This document shows positions 26,316-35,001 of a DNA stretch of 64,000 bases, one piece after another. Where the stretch lies: NCBI GenBank assembly GCA_017938695.1, contig JAGBBA010000047.1:92809-156808 (forward strand), given 5' to 3'. Under the pieces are notes generated by a model. The model had not been told where the DNA came from. It made no database searches and worked only from the letters and a program-made list of their open reading frames with translations. The number at the start of each line of letters is the position of its first letter. Positions within the stretch are counted from its first letter, which is position 1. The translations under genes and the position numbers were made by a program. The DNA is from Clostridia bacterium. Lineage in GTDB: Bacteria > Bacillota > Clostridia > Christensenellales > Aristaeellaceae.

Positions 26316-27485
26316 TCAATCGAAGTCCCTTCTTTCTTCCAGCATGCTGTCCAGCACAGTCACCACACGGCCGCCCTGATGATACACGCGCACCGGCCGC
26401 CGCGACAAAATGGAAATGGCTTCGTTCCGGTTGGTATGAGCCCAGTCTGCATAGTCCATATAGGGTACGCCGCCGCCCAGCAGATCCACCGTGTCGCCCA
26501 CCTGCGCTTCGGGGATGTCCGTTACATCCACCATCATCTGATCCATGCACACCAGGCCAACTACCTGCGCCAGCTTGCCGTGCAGCCACACCTTGCCGTG
26601 CCCGTTGGACAGGCAGCGCGGATAGCCATCGCCATAGCCAACGCACAGGGTAGCAATGCGCGCATCGTAGTCCAGAATCATATCATCGCCGTAGCCCACC
26701 ACTTCGCCAGCCTTCACGTCATGAATGCGGCTGATGGTAGTCCGGAACACCAGGGTTTCTTCGTCCTTATAGGGCATATGCTCGCTCCTGGCCGGACGAA
26801 CACCGAACAACAGCGCACCCACGCGCACACGGCTGTGGTGCCACTGGGGATAGCGCACCAGCCCGATGCTGTCACAGATGTGCACATCCTTGATCTCCAC
26901 GCCGGATTGCTTCAGCCAGGCATACATCTGCATCAGGGCATCGTGCTGCATCTCGTCACGCTGCGTTGTTACCAGACCCAGGTGGCTGAACATCCCTTCC
27001 AGACGGGCATAATGCAGTGCGTTGGCGGTTTTGGCAAGCTCTGCTGCCGCCTCTTCTGTGCAAGCAACGCCCAGGCGGTGGAATCCGGTGTCCACCTTCA
27101 ATTGGAGGTGGGCATCCTTTTGCAATCTTGCCGCTGCTTTTTCCGCATCCAGCATTTCACCAGCGGAGGCAACCGTCAGCGTGATATCAGCTCGAATGCA
27201 GCTTTCAAGCATCACAGGCTCCGTCAGACCCATGACGAGGATCTCCCCCTGAACGCCATGCTTGCGTAATTCAAGGGCTTCCCGGGCGCAGCTAACGGCA
27301 AAGCTCATGCAACCGGCTGCCTGCAAAGCCTGGGCGATCCGAACCGCACCATGCCCATACGCATTGGACTTGATTACGCAGGTCACCAGAGCATCCGGCG
27401 CCAGCTCGCAGGCTGTGCGGTAATTCGCCGTCAGCTTGTCCAGATCAATGTCGATCCAGGTCCGCTTGAGAAAAAGCTCATCCAT
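26316..27485 (-). CDS. alr: Alanine racemase
   Basis: A 389-residue PLP enzyme interconverting L- and D-alanine. The PLP lysine is K39 in VIKSNAYGHGA; the substrate-side region with CVGYGDGYPR and VCMDQMMVDVT is present. Start ATG 27485; a GTG at 27488 is an equal alternative with AAAGGA at seven bases. It is the first gene of a run of eight minus-strand genes reaching 21001. No clear promoter was found in the 82 bases before it. Confidence 0.95.
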   Translation of the reverse strand: MDELFLKRTWIDIDLDKLTANYRTACELAPDALVTCVIKSNAYGHGAVRIAQALQAAGCMSFAVSCAREALELRKHGVQGEILVMGLTEPVMLESCIRADITLTVASAGEMLDAEKAAARLQKDAHLQLKVDTGFHRLGVACTEEAAAELAKTANALHYARLEGMFSHLGLVTTQRDEMQHDALMQMYAWLKQSGVEIKDVHICDSIGLVRYPQWHHSRVRVGALLFGVRPARSEHMPYKDEETLVFRTTISRIHDVKAGEVVGYGDDMILDYDARIATLCVGYGDGYPRCLSNGHGKVWLHGKLAQVVGLVCMDQMMVDVTDIPEAQVGDTVDLLGGGVPYMDYADWAHTNRNEAISILSRRPVRVYHQGGRVVTVLDSMLEERRDFD

Positions 27486-27514
27486 CACGGTCGCTTCCTT
27501 TGCAACATATCATT

Positions 27515-27540
27515 TCAGCCTGCTCCGTCGCATAGGCTGA
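27515..27540. repeat. Inverted repeat between divergent genes
   Basis: TCAGCCT (27515-27521) and AGGCTGA (27534-27540) are perfect complements with a 12-base centre, between alr and the 142-residue gene. It could be an operator or a leader hairpin. Confidence 0.35.
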
Positions 27541-27567
27541 CACAGAAACATAAAGGAGGTCATGGCA

Positions 27568-27996
27568 ATGAGTGAAACCAGCAACTCGCAGGATTTCGTC
27601 GTCCCCAGTGCCGAAAACTTTGATACAGAAAGCTTTGCCGGATCCATGCAACAGGTGTTGCAGGAAAACATCGGCAAATATGTGATCGTGGATTTCTTTA
27701 TGGGCACGGGCAGCTTGCAACAGCGCGAAGGCTACCTCTATGACGTTGCATCACAGTTCATTGTGCTGTTTGATGAAATCAACCTGCACTATGTGGTCTG
27801 CGACATTTTCTCCATCAAGTTTGTTACCTTCCTGCTGCCCAACTACCGCCCCGGCCAAGTGCCTGCCCTGCTGGAAGCCCTGGAGAATGCCCAGAGGAAC
27901 CTTCCGCAATCAGCCTCCGACAGTGCCGCAACCTCGGCCAGCGTGTCGCCGTCCCAGGCAGCCTATACATATGCCACCCGGAGCCGCCGCCGTTAA
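27568..27996 (+). CDS. Unknown 142-residue protein, possibly spore-coat related
   Basis: Not recognised with certainty. The core (about residues 25-95) is a beta-rich module, GKYVIVDFFMGTGSLQQREG then YLYDVASQFIVLFDEINL and IKFVTFLLP, whose size and pattern recall the small GerQ-like coat proteins; this is a weak resemblance. The tail is Ser/Ala-rich and ends in RSRRR. No signal peptide or membrane helix. Start ATG 27568: AAGGAGG is eight bases away, whereas ATG 27562 is only two. It converges on ligA and the two stops overlap. Confidence 0.7.
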   Translation: MSETSNSQDFVVPSAENFDTESFAGSMQQVLQENIGKYVIVDFFMGTGSLQQREGYLYDVASQFIVLFDEINLHYVVCDIFSIKFVTFLLPNYRPGQVPALLEALENAQRNLPQSASDSAATSASVSPSQAAYTYATRSRRR

Positions 27997-29957
27997 CCTT
28001 CGCAGCGGCGCAGGAACTCCGCCTCGTCGATCACTTCAATGCCCAGCGTTTGAGCCTTGGTCAGCTTACTGCCAGCCGCCTCGCCAGCAACGACGAAGGC
28101 GGTTTTTTTGCTGACGGAAGAAGCCGCCGTGCCGCCGTGCTGGCGGATCAGCTCCTCCGCATCCTTACGGCCAAGAGTGGGTAGCGTGCCCGTGACCACA
28201 ATGCTCTTGCCGGAGAACACGCCCTCCGCCTTGCCTGCGGATTCCTGGGGCTTGACGCCGATGGCCAGCAACCGGTCGATCAACTGCCGGTTTTCGTCAA
28301 AGGAGAAGAACTCCGTCACGCTCTGGGCCACGATATCACCGATGTCCGGCAGGGCTACAAGCTCTTCCTGAGTAGCGGCAGCCACCTTCTCCAGCGTACC
28401 GAAGGCATTAGCCAGGTCGCGGGCGGTTTTCCGGCCCACGTTGGGAATACCCACCGCAAACAGGAAAGCATCCAAGGTGCAGTCCTTGCTCTTTTCCAGG
28501 GCGTTGATCAGATTGGTGGCCTTCTTTTCCTTGAAGCCATCCAGCTCCAGCACGTCTTCCTTGGTCAGGTGGTACAGATCCGCCGGATCCTTCACGTTCA
28601 TCTGATCGTAAAGTTGCACGGCGGTCTTTTCAGAAAAGCCCTCGATATCCATGGCGTCGCGGCTGGCGAAGTGGCTGATGCGGGCCACTGCCTGCGGTTT
28701 GCAGCTTTGCCGGTTCATGCAGAACAGGTGTGCACCGCGTTCGATCAGCTCGCTGCCGCAGGCAGGACACTGCGTCGGCTTCACAATGGCGGATTCATTC
28801 TCCCCCGGCTCGCCCACGCGTCCCATGATCTCGGGGATCACATCGTTAGAACGGCGGATCCACACCGGCGCACCGATGGCCACACGCTTGCGCTGGATGT
28901 CACCCCAGTTGTTCAGCGTGGCCTTGCGCACAGTGACGCCGTAGAAATCCACGGGTTCCAGGTGGGCCAGGGGCGTCAGCTTGCCGGTGCGGCCCAGCTC
29001 CCAGGTCACTTCCTGCAGGGTGGTGACGCTTTCCTCCGCCTCAAACTTGTAGGCCACAGCCCACCGCGGGAATTTCTCCGTAAAGCCCATCTGCTCGCGC
29101 AGATCAAAATCCCCTACCTTGATCACCACGCCGTCAATCAGGAAATCCAGGCTGCTTCGGGCCTGCTCAATTTCCTTGATGCAGGCGATCAGTTCCTCGC
29201 GGTTATGGGGCTTGCCCAGATAGTCGCTGACGGGCAGCCCGTTTTTCCGAAGGAAGTCCAGCATCTCCGGCTGAGAGGCATAGGGGGCATTCTCGATGGT
29301 GCCGATTTGGTAGAAGAACGCATCCAGCTTGCGCGAGGCCGTCACTGCCGGGTCCAGGTTGCGCAGGGCACCGGCGGCAGCATTACGGGCATTCTTCAGC
29401 GGCTCTTTGGCCGTCTGGTTGTACTTTTCCAGGGTGCTCAGGCGCATGATGCACTCGCCCTGCACCTCCAGCAAACCCTTGTACGGGATGCTCAGCGGCA
29501 CGGCGCGCACCGTCTTCGCCTGGGGCAGGATCGCCTCGCCCGTCACACCGTTGCCACGGGTGGCAGCCTGCACCAGCTGGCCGTCACGGTAGGTCAGGTT
29601 CAGGGTCAGGCCGTCGAACTTGTACTCAACGTAATATTGCAGCTCGGTGCGGCCTGCCAGCTTTTCCGTGCGTCGGATCCAGTCCTCCAATGCATCAATG
29701 GACTGCACCTTGTCCATGCTCCACAGCCGGGTAATATGGGTGTGCTCCTCAAAGCCCTTGAGGGGTTCGCCGCCCACGCGCTGAGTGGGTGAATCCGGCA
29801 GGATCACGCCGCTCTCCTTTTCCAGGGCGACCAGCTGGTCATACATGGCGTCCCACTGCATGTCCGAAATAACGGACTCGCCCAGCACGTAATACGCGTG
29901 GGCGGTTTCGTTCAAGCGGTCGATCAGCGGGCGCATCTGCGCCACATAATCGGTCAT
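27993..29957 (-). CDS. ligA: NAD-dependent DNA ligase
   Basis: A 654-residue ligase for replication and repair. The adenylated lysine is K113 in EYKFDGLTLNL; the OB fold, the four-cysteine zinc finger (CPACG to CMNRQSC), helix-hairpin-helix repeats and a C-terminal BRCT domain (GKSIVVTGTLPTLGRKDAEE) follow. ATG 29957 has GGAGG at seven bases; an in-frame TTG at 29963 is less likely. It starts just after the pcrA stop, in the common pcrA-ligA order. Confidence 0.96.
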   Translation of the reverse strand: MTDYVAQMRPLIDRLNETAHAYYVLGESVISDMQWDAMYDQLVALEKESGVILPDSPTQRVGGEPLKGFEEHTHITRLWSMDKVQSIDALEDWIRRTEKLAGRTELQYYVEYKFDGLTLNLTYRDGQLVQAATRGNGVTGEAILPQAKTVRAVPLSIPYKGLLEVQGECIMRLSTLEKYNQTAKEPLKNARNAAAGALRNLDPAVTASRKLDAFFYQIGTIENAPYASQPEMLDFLRKNGLPVSDYLGKPHNREELIACIKEIEQARSSLDFLIDGVVIKVGDFDLREQMGFTEKFPRWAVAYKFEAEESVTTLQEVTWELGRTGKLTPLAHLEPVDFYGVTVRKATLNNWGDIQRKRVAIGAPVWIRRSNDVIPEIMGRVGEPGENESAIVKPTQCPACGSELIERGAHLFCMNRQSCKPQAVARISHFASRDAMDIEGFSEKTAVQLYDQMNVKDPADLYHLTKEDVLELDGFKEKKATNLINALEKSKDCTLDAFLFAVGIPNVGRKTARDLANAFGTLEKVAAATQEELVALPDIGDIVAQSVTEFFSFDENRQLIDRLLAIGVKPQESAGKAEGVFSGKSIVVTGTLPTLGRKDAEELIRQHGGTAASSVSKKTAFVVAGEAAGSKLTKAQTLGIEVIDEAEFLRRCEG

Positions 29958-29959
29958 GT

Positions 29960-32248
29960 TCAATCCTCCAGTTTCACAATGGGGGCAATGGACAGCGCAA
30001 ACTCCTTCACGCCATATGCCGTGAACTCGATCTGGATGCGTGCTTCCGCGCCGTGGCCATGCAGGGCAACCACAACGCCCTCGCCAAACTTGCGGTGCAT
30101 CACCCGGTCGCCGCGCTGGAACAGGCTTTGCATGGCACTGTCTGCGAACTCACGGGCCTTAGAAGGGGTAAAGCCCTTCTGCACACCGGGAATGCCCAGC
30201 GCATTGCCGCCCAGGGTCAGCTTGGGCTTGCCCAGGTCTGCCATGGCAGGCGTGGAGCGCATGCCATAGTTGGAGCCATAGCCCCGGGGCTGCGCCTGCT
30301 GGGGGGCGTTGCGGAAGGCCTGCTGCTTCTTTTGGCCCCACTCGTCTTCCAGCAGCCGTTCGGGGATCTCATCCAGGAAGCGGCTGGGCGCGTTATGGTT
30401 CACCTGGTTATACAGCATGCGCTGGCTGGCCCGGGACATGAACAGCCGCTTCTGGGCACGGGTGATGCCTACATAGCACAAGCGGCGTTCTTCCTCGACC
30501 CGGTTCTCATCCATCAGGCTGCGGGCCGAGGGGAAGATGCCCTCCTCCAGGCCGGTCATGAACACCGTGGGGAATTCCAGGCCCTTGGCGGAATGCAGTG
30601 TCATCAGGGTAATATATCCCCGGTCGTCCTCCTGCTGATCCAGGTCGGTCACCAGGGCCACATTCTCCAGGTAGTCTTCCAGGGTGGTGTTCTCCGTGGC
30701 GCGGGCAAATTCTTCCACTGCGCCCATGAATTCCTGAATGTTCTCCACGCGGGCGCGGCTTTCGTCAGTGTCCTCTTTCTGATACTGCTCCATCAGCCCG
30801 GTTTTCTCGATCAGAAGCTTCACGAAGTCCGTCAGGGGCAGAGCCTCCTTCATGGCCACCAGCATGGTCATCAGCATGAAGAAATCTCCCACGCACTTGC
30901 GCGGACGGGAGCTGAGGCTCTCGGGAATATCGCTCAGCGCGCTGTATAGCGGCATATCGTTGTCCCGGGCGTGGTTCACCAGCTCCTGCACAGTGCTTTC
31001 GCCAATGGAACGCTTGGGAACGTTGATGATGCGCCGCAGGGACACGTCGTCCGCCGGGTTCACGATCACGCGCAGATAGGCGATCACATCGCGCACTTCC
31101 TTGCGGTCGTAGAACTTCATGCCGCCGAACACCTTGTACGGGATGCCGGAGCGCATGAGCATTTCTTCCACCACGCGGCTCTGGGCATTGGTGCGGTACA
31201 GCACCGCCACATTGCCATAGGGTTCGCCGTGACGGTTCAATTGGCGGATGCGGTCCGCCACCCAGGCGGCTTCTTCCCGTTCGTCACCAGCAACATAGAG
31301 CTTGATAGCCTCGCCCTCGCCAGCTTCCGTCCACAGGGCCTTTTCCTTGCGTCCTGCATTGTGGGCGATCACCTGGTTGGCCGCATCCAGAATATTGGCC
31401 GTGGAGCGGTAGTTCTGCTCCAGCTTGATCACCTTGGCATCGGGGTAGTCCTTCTCAAAATCAAGGATATTGCGGATATCCGCGCCGCGCCAGCCATAGA
31501 TGGACTGGTCGTCGTCGCCCACCACGCACAGGTTGCGGCTGTGGTCGGTCAGGAGCTTCACCAGCATGTACTGGGCGTAGTTGGTATCCTGGTATTCGTC
31601 CACCAGCACATAACGGAATTTGTTGCGATAATAATCCAGCACCGGCGGATGGTCCGCCAGCAGGGTCAGGGTCTTCACAAGCAGATCATCAAAGTCCAGG
31701 GCGTTCAGGGCCTTCAGCCGGGATTCATACTCCACGAAAACCTCGTGGATCATCTGGCAGCGGTAGTCCCGCTCGCTCTTGGCAAACCACTCGTCCGGGG
31801 ACATCAGCTTGTTCTTGGCATCGGATATCTTTGCCTTGAGCTCCCGGGGCGGCAGAAACTTTTCGTCGATATTGAACCGCTTGAGGATTTCCTTGATCAC
31901 CGCGCCCTGGTCGTCATCATCATAAATCACAAAGGAACGGGTATAGCCCAGCTTTTCGATATCCCTGCGCAGGATCTTCGCGCAGGTGGAGTGGAAGGTG
32001 GATATCCAGGCATCGTCGGCCTGGTCGCCCACCAGCTGGATAATACGCTCCTTCATTTCCTTGGCAGCCTTGTTGGTAAACGTCAGTGCCAGGATGGACC
32101 AGGGCTGCACGCCGTGATCCATCAAATTCGCCACGCGGCACGTCAGTGCGCGGGTCTTGCCGCTGCCCGCGCCTGCCAGAATAAGCACCGGGCCTTCCAG
32201 CGTTTCAGCAGCCAGCCGCTGCTGTGGGTTGAGCATACTAAGATCCAT
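29960..32248 (-). CDS. pcrA: ATP-dependent DNA helicase PcrA/UvrD
   Basis: A 762-residue superfamily 1A helicase. Motif I GAGSGKT at 26-32, motif Ia TFTNKAAKEMKER, motif II VDEYQDTN, motif III VGDDDQSIYGWRGA, motif IV QNYRSTANIL, motif V TLHSAKGLEF and motif VI YVGITRAQ are all present. The C-terminal region after about 640 is a Gln/Ala-rich linker followed by the short Tudor-like RNA-polymerase-binding fold seen in PcrA (GDRVMHRKFGEG). It follows yerC in the usual Firmicute order. Confidence 0.96.
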   Translation of the reverse strand: MDLSMLNPQQRLAAETLEGPVLILAGAGSGKTRALTCRVANLMDHGVQPWSILALTFTNKAAKEMKERIIQLVGDQADDAWISTFHSTCAKILRRDIEKLGYTRSFVIYDDDDQGAVIKEILKRFNIDEKFLPPRELKAKISDAKNKLMSPDEWFAKSERDYRCQMIHEVFVEYESRLKALNALDFDDLLVKTLTLLADHPPVLDYYRNKFRYVLVDEYQDTNYAQYMLVKLLTDHSRNLCVVGDDDQSIYGWRGADIRNILDFEKDYPDAKVIKLEQNYRSTANILDAANQVIAHNAGRKEKALWTEAGEGEAIKLYVAGDEREEAAWVADRIRQLNRHGEPYGNVAVLYRTNAQSRVVEEMLMRSGIPYKVFGGMKFYDRKEVRDVIAYLRVIVNPADDVSLRRIINVPKRSIGESTVQELVNHARDNDMPLYSALSDIPESLSSRPRKCVGDFFMLMTMLVAMKEALPLTDFVKLLIEKTGLMEQYQKEDTDESRARVENIQEFMGAVEEFARATENTTLEDYLENVALVTDLDQQEDDRGYITLMTLHSAKGLEFPTVFMTGLEEGIFPSARSLMDENRVEEERRLCYVGITRAQKRLFMSRASQRMLYNQVNHNAPSRFLDEIPERLLEDEWGQKKQQAFRNAPQQAQPRGYGSNYGMRSTPAMADLGKPKLTLGGNALGIPGVQKGFTPSKAREFADSAMQSLFQRGDRVMHRKFGEGVVVALHGHGAEARIQIEFTAYGVKEFALSIAPIVKLED

Positions 32249-32283
32249 AAATTTACCTCAAACTTTCTATATTTGGAGCAACC

Positions 32284-32592
32284 TTACTTGATATCAATAC
32301 CGTCCTTGGCCAGTTCGTCCAGCACATGGTTATAGCCTTCCGCGCCATAGAGCAGCGCGCGGTTCACCCGGCTAATGGTGGCAGAGGATGCACCCGTGCG
32401 CCGGGCGATCTCCTGATAGGTCACCTTGCTGCGAAGCAGTGCAGCCACCTCCAGCCGCTGGGCAATGCTGCGCAGCTCCGGGATGGTGCAGATATCCTCA
32501 AAGAAGCAATAGGCTTCTTCGACAGTATTCAGTTTCAGCACCGCCTTCATAAACAGGTCGGCCTGCTCGCTCTTGATTTTCGATTCGATCAT
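32284..32592 (-). CDS. YerC/YecD family TrpR-like regulator
   Basis: A 102-residue DNA-binding protein of the TrpR-like YerC family. The helix-turn-helix covers LRSKVTYQEIARRTGASSATISRVNRALLYG. Target genes are unknown; in Bacillus it also lies next to pcrA. Start ATG 32592 follows AAAGGAG; the seven codons upstream have no site. A promoter stands at 32647-32675 and the helicase and ligase genes follow. Confidence 0.9.
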   Translation of the reverse strand: MIESKIKSEQADLFMKAVLKLNTVEEAYCFFEDICTIPELRSIAQRLEVAALLRSKVTYQEIARRTGASSATISRVNRALLYGAEGYNHVLDELAKDGIDIK

Positions 32593-32646
32593 AACGCCAC
32601 TCCTTTCGTGCATGAGCCGTACTCTCGCACTTTACCGCACGAATCT

Positions 32647-32675
32647 ATTATATCACGTTTTTCCCGGCCTGACCA
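32647..32675 (-). promoter_or_regulatory. Probable sigma-A promoter of yerC-pcrA-ligA
   Basis: Minus strand TGGTCA (32670-32675) and TATAAT (32647-32652), 17-base spacer. The -10 is perfect and the -35 matches four of six. Confidence 0.6.
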
Positions 32676-32768
32676 GCAGGAATTAACCTTACAAAGCACA
32701 TCTTTTGTCGGATGTGGTATGGTTTTTTCCGTCACATTCCATGCCAGGATGAAACTTGCACAAAACCC

Positions 32769-32797
32769 TTGACAAATAACGCTTTGAGGGCTATACT
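32769..32797 (+). promoter_or_regulatory. Sigma-A promoter of glutamine synthetase
   Basis: TTGACA at 32769-32774 and TATACT at 32792-32797, 17-base spacer. Confidence 0.85.
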
Positions 32798-32810
32798 CTC
32801 CCCATCAGCC

Positions 32811-32841
32811 GGGTGCTGTGAGAGTGGCTCTCGCGGCACCC
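32811..32841 (+). promoter_or_regulatory. Strong hairpin in the glutamine synthetase leader
   Basis: Fourteen-base arms GGGTGCTGTGAGAG and CTCTCGCGGCACCC pair completely (two G-U) around TGG. It starts about seven bases after the predicted transcription start and ends about ten bases before the GGAGGAGG site; only three T follow. It may stabilise the mRNA or act in attenuation. Confidence 0.6.
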
Positions 32842-32866
32842 TTTGCGTTATGGAGGAGGAACCCCG

Positions 32867-34954
32867 ATGGCGAAGATGCACGATCTGTTTGGCAGCAACG
32901 TATTCAACGATGCTGTGATGCAGGAACGTCTGCCCAAGGATACCTACAAAGCACTGAAGAAGACCATCGACGACGGCCGCCGGCTCGATCCCGCCCTGGC
33001 CGCTGTTGTTGCCCACGCCATGAAGGAATGGGCCGTGGAAAAGGGCGTGACCCACTACACCCACTGGTTCCAGCCCATGACCGGCATCACCGCCGAGAAG
33101 CACGACAGCTTCATCAGCCCCAAGGACGGCGGCCAGATGATCCTCACCTTCTCCGGCAAGGAGCTTGTCCGCGGCGAAAGCGATGCTTCCTCCTTCCCCT
33201 CCGGCGGCCTGCGTTCCACCTTCGAGGCCCGCGGCTACACCGCCTGGGACCCCACCTCCTATGCCTTTATCAAGAATAATGTGCTGTGCATCCCCACAGC
33301 CTTCTGCTCCTACGGCGGCGAAGCCCTGGACACCAAGACACCTTTGCTGCGCTCCATGGAAGCCCTGAGCAAGCAGGCTGTGCGCGTGCTGAAGCTCTTT
33401 GGCCGCGACGCGACCCGTGTCATCCCCACCGTCGGCCCCGAGCAGGAGTACTTCCTGGTGGATCAGAAGCTTTACGACCGCCGTATGGATCTGATCTTCA
33501 CCGGCCGCACCCTTTTCGGTGCCAAGCCGCCCAAGGGTCAGGAAATGGACGACCACTATTTTGGCTCCGTCAAGCCCCGCATCAAGGCCTTTATGACCGA
33601 GCTGGACGAAGAACTGTGGAAGCTGGGTGTGCTGGCCAAAACCGAGCATAACGAGGCCGCCCCTGCCCAGCATGAAATGGCCCCCATTTTCTCCATCGCC
33701 AACATCGCCTGCGACCACAACCAGCTGACCATGGAAACCATGAAGCGCGTGGCCAAGAAGCACGGCCTGGTTTGCCTTCTGCATGAAAAGCCCTTTGAGG
33801 GCGTGAACGGCTCGGGCAAGCACAACAACTGGTCCATGACCACCAACACCGGCTATAACCTGCTGGAGCCCGGCGACAGTCCCTATGACAGTGCTCAGTT
33901 CATGCTGTTCCTGGTCAGCGTCATCAAGGCCGTGGATGATTATCAGGATCTGCTGCGCACCTCTGTGGCCAGCGCAGGCAACGATCACCGTCTGGGTGCC
34001 AACGAGGCTCCCCCGGCCATCATTTCCATGTTCCTGGGCGAGGAGCTCAACGAGATCCTGGATGCCTTTGAGTCCGGCGCGTCCTACCACAGCCGTGAGC
34101 ATAGCGACCTGACCATCGGCGTTCATGTGTTGCCCAAGTTCCCCAAGGACAACACCGACCGCAACCGTACCTCGCCCTTTGCCTTTACCGGCAACAAGTT
34201 CGAGTTCCGCTCCCTGGGTGCCAATGCTTCCATTTCCGATGCCAACGTGGTGCTGAATACAGCCGTAGCCGAGTCCCTCAAGCAGTTTGCCGATGAGCTG
34301 GAATCCGCTGAAGACTTCAACGCGGCCCTGCACGACCTGATCGTCCGGGAGATCCGCAACCACAAGCGCATCATCTTCGACGGCAACGGCTACTCTGCCG
34401 CCTGGGTGGAGGAAGCAGAAAAGCGCGGCCTGCTGAACCTGCGCACCACCATCGACGCCCTGCCTCGGATGATCGAGCCGAAGAACATCAAGCTGTTCGA
34501 GGATCACCGCGTGTTCTCTGAAACCGAGATCCGCTCCCGCTTTGAGATCAAGCTGGAGGAATACGCCAAGGTCATCAACATCGAAGCCGAAACCGCCCTG
34601 ATGATGGCCAAGCGCGAGATCCTGCCCGCTGTGATGAAGTTTACCGGCGACGTGGCCCGCCAGGCCAAGGCTATCAAGGATTTCTCCCCTGTGCTCACCG
34701 CACTGCCCGAGGAGAAGCTGCTCACCCAGCTCACCACCGAAACCGCCCGCCTGTCCGACAGCATCGACGCCCTGCAGGAGGCCATTACCAACGCCAACCA
34801 CAGCGCAGATGCCTTCACCGCCGCCAAGTACCAGCATGATGTGGTGATCCCTGCCATGAATGCCGTGCGTGCTTCCGCCGATGAATTGGAAACCATCGTT
34901 GGTGCGGAATACTGGCCTTTCCCCACCTATGCAGAGCTGCTGTTCAACACCTAA
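32867..34954 (+). CDS. glnA: Glutamine synthetase type III
   Basis: A 695-residue GSIII, which makes glutamine from glutamate, ammonia and ATP as a dodecamer. Diagnostic parts: [17 protein letters not shown] at the N-terminus, [21 protein letters not shown] (metal site), [15 protein letters not shown] and [13 protein letters not shown] (glutamate/ATP loop). Start ATG 32867 follows GGAGGAGG; the frame is open to 32843 but through the leader. Monocistronic between its own promoter and terminator. No partner PII gene is nearby. Confidence 0.96.
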   Translation: MAKMHDLFGSNVFNDAVMQERLPKDTYKALKKTIDDGRRLDPALAAVVAHAMKEWAVEKGVTHYTHWFQPMTGITAEKHDSFISPKDGGQMILTFSGKELVRGESDASSFPSGGLRSTFEARGYTAWDPTSYAFIKNNVLCIPTAFCSYGGEALDTKTPLLRSMEALSKQAVRVLKLFGRDATRVIPTVGPEQEYFLVDQKLYDRRMDLIFTGRTLFGAKPPKGQEMDDHYFGSVKPRIKAFMTELDEELWKLGVLAKTEHNEAAPAQHEMAPIFSIANIACDHNQLTMETMKRVAKKHGLVCLLHEKPFEGVNGSGKHNNWSMTTNTGYNLLEPGDSPYDSAQFMLFLVSVIKAVDDYQDLLRTSVASAGNDHRLGANEAPPAIISMFLGEELNEILDAFESGASYHSREHSDLTIGVHVLPKFPKDNTDRNRTSPFAFTGNKFEFRSLGANASISDANVVLNTAVAESLKQFADELESAEDFNAALHDLIVREIRNHKRIIFDGNGYSAAWVEEAEKRGLLNLRTTIDALPRMIEPKNIKLFEDHRVFSETEIRSRFEIKLEEYAKVINIEAETALMMAKREILPAVMKFTGDVARQAKAIKDFSPVLTALPEEKLLTQLTTETARLSDSIDALQEAITNANHSADAFTAAKYQHDVVIPAMNAVRASADELETIVGAEYWPFPTYAELLFNT

Positions 34955-34962
34955 GCGATATC

Positions 34963-34994
34963 AAAAAAGAACGCCCATCCGGGCGTTCTTTTTT
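34963..34994. terminator. Bidirectional terminator, glutamine synthetase and GH39 gene
   Basis: GAACGCCC and GGGCGTTC arms around ATCC, with A run before and T run after. Confidence 0.88.
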
Positions 34995-35001
34995 TGCGGC
35001 A

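Noticed and set aside
32732-34837. 701-codon minus-strand open frame
   Set aside because: Shadow of type III glutamine synthetase; composition is His/Gly/Leu-rich without domains.
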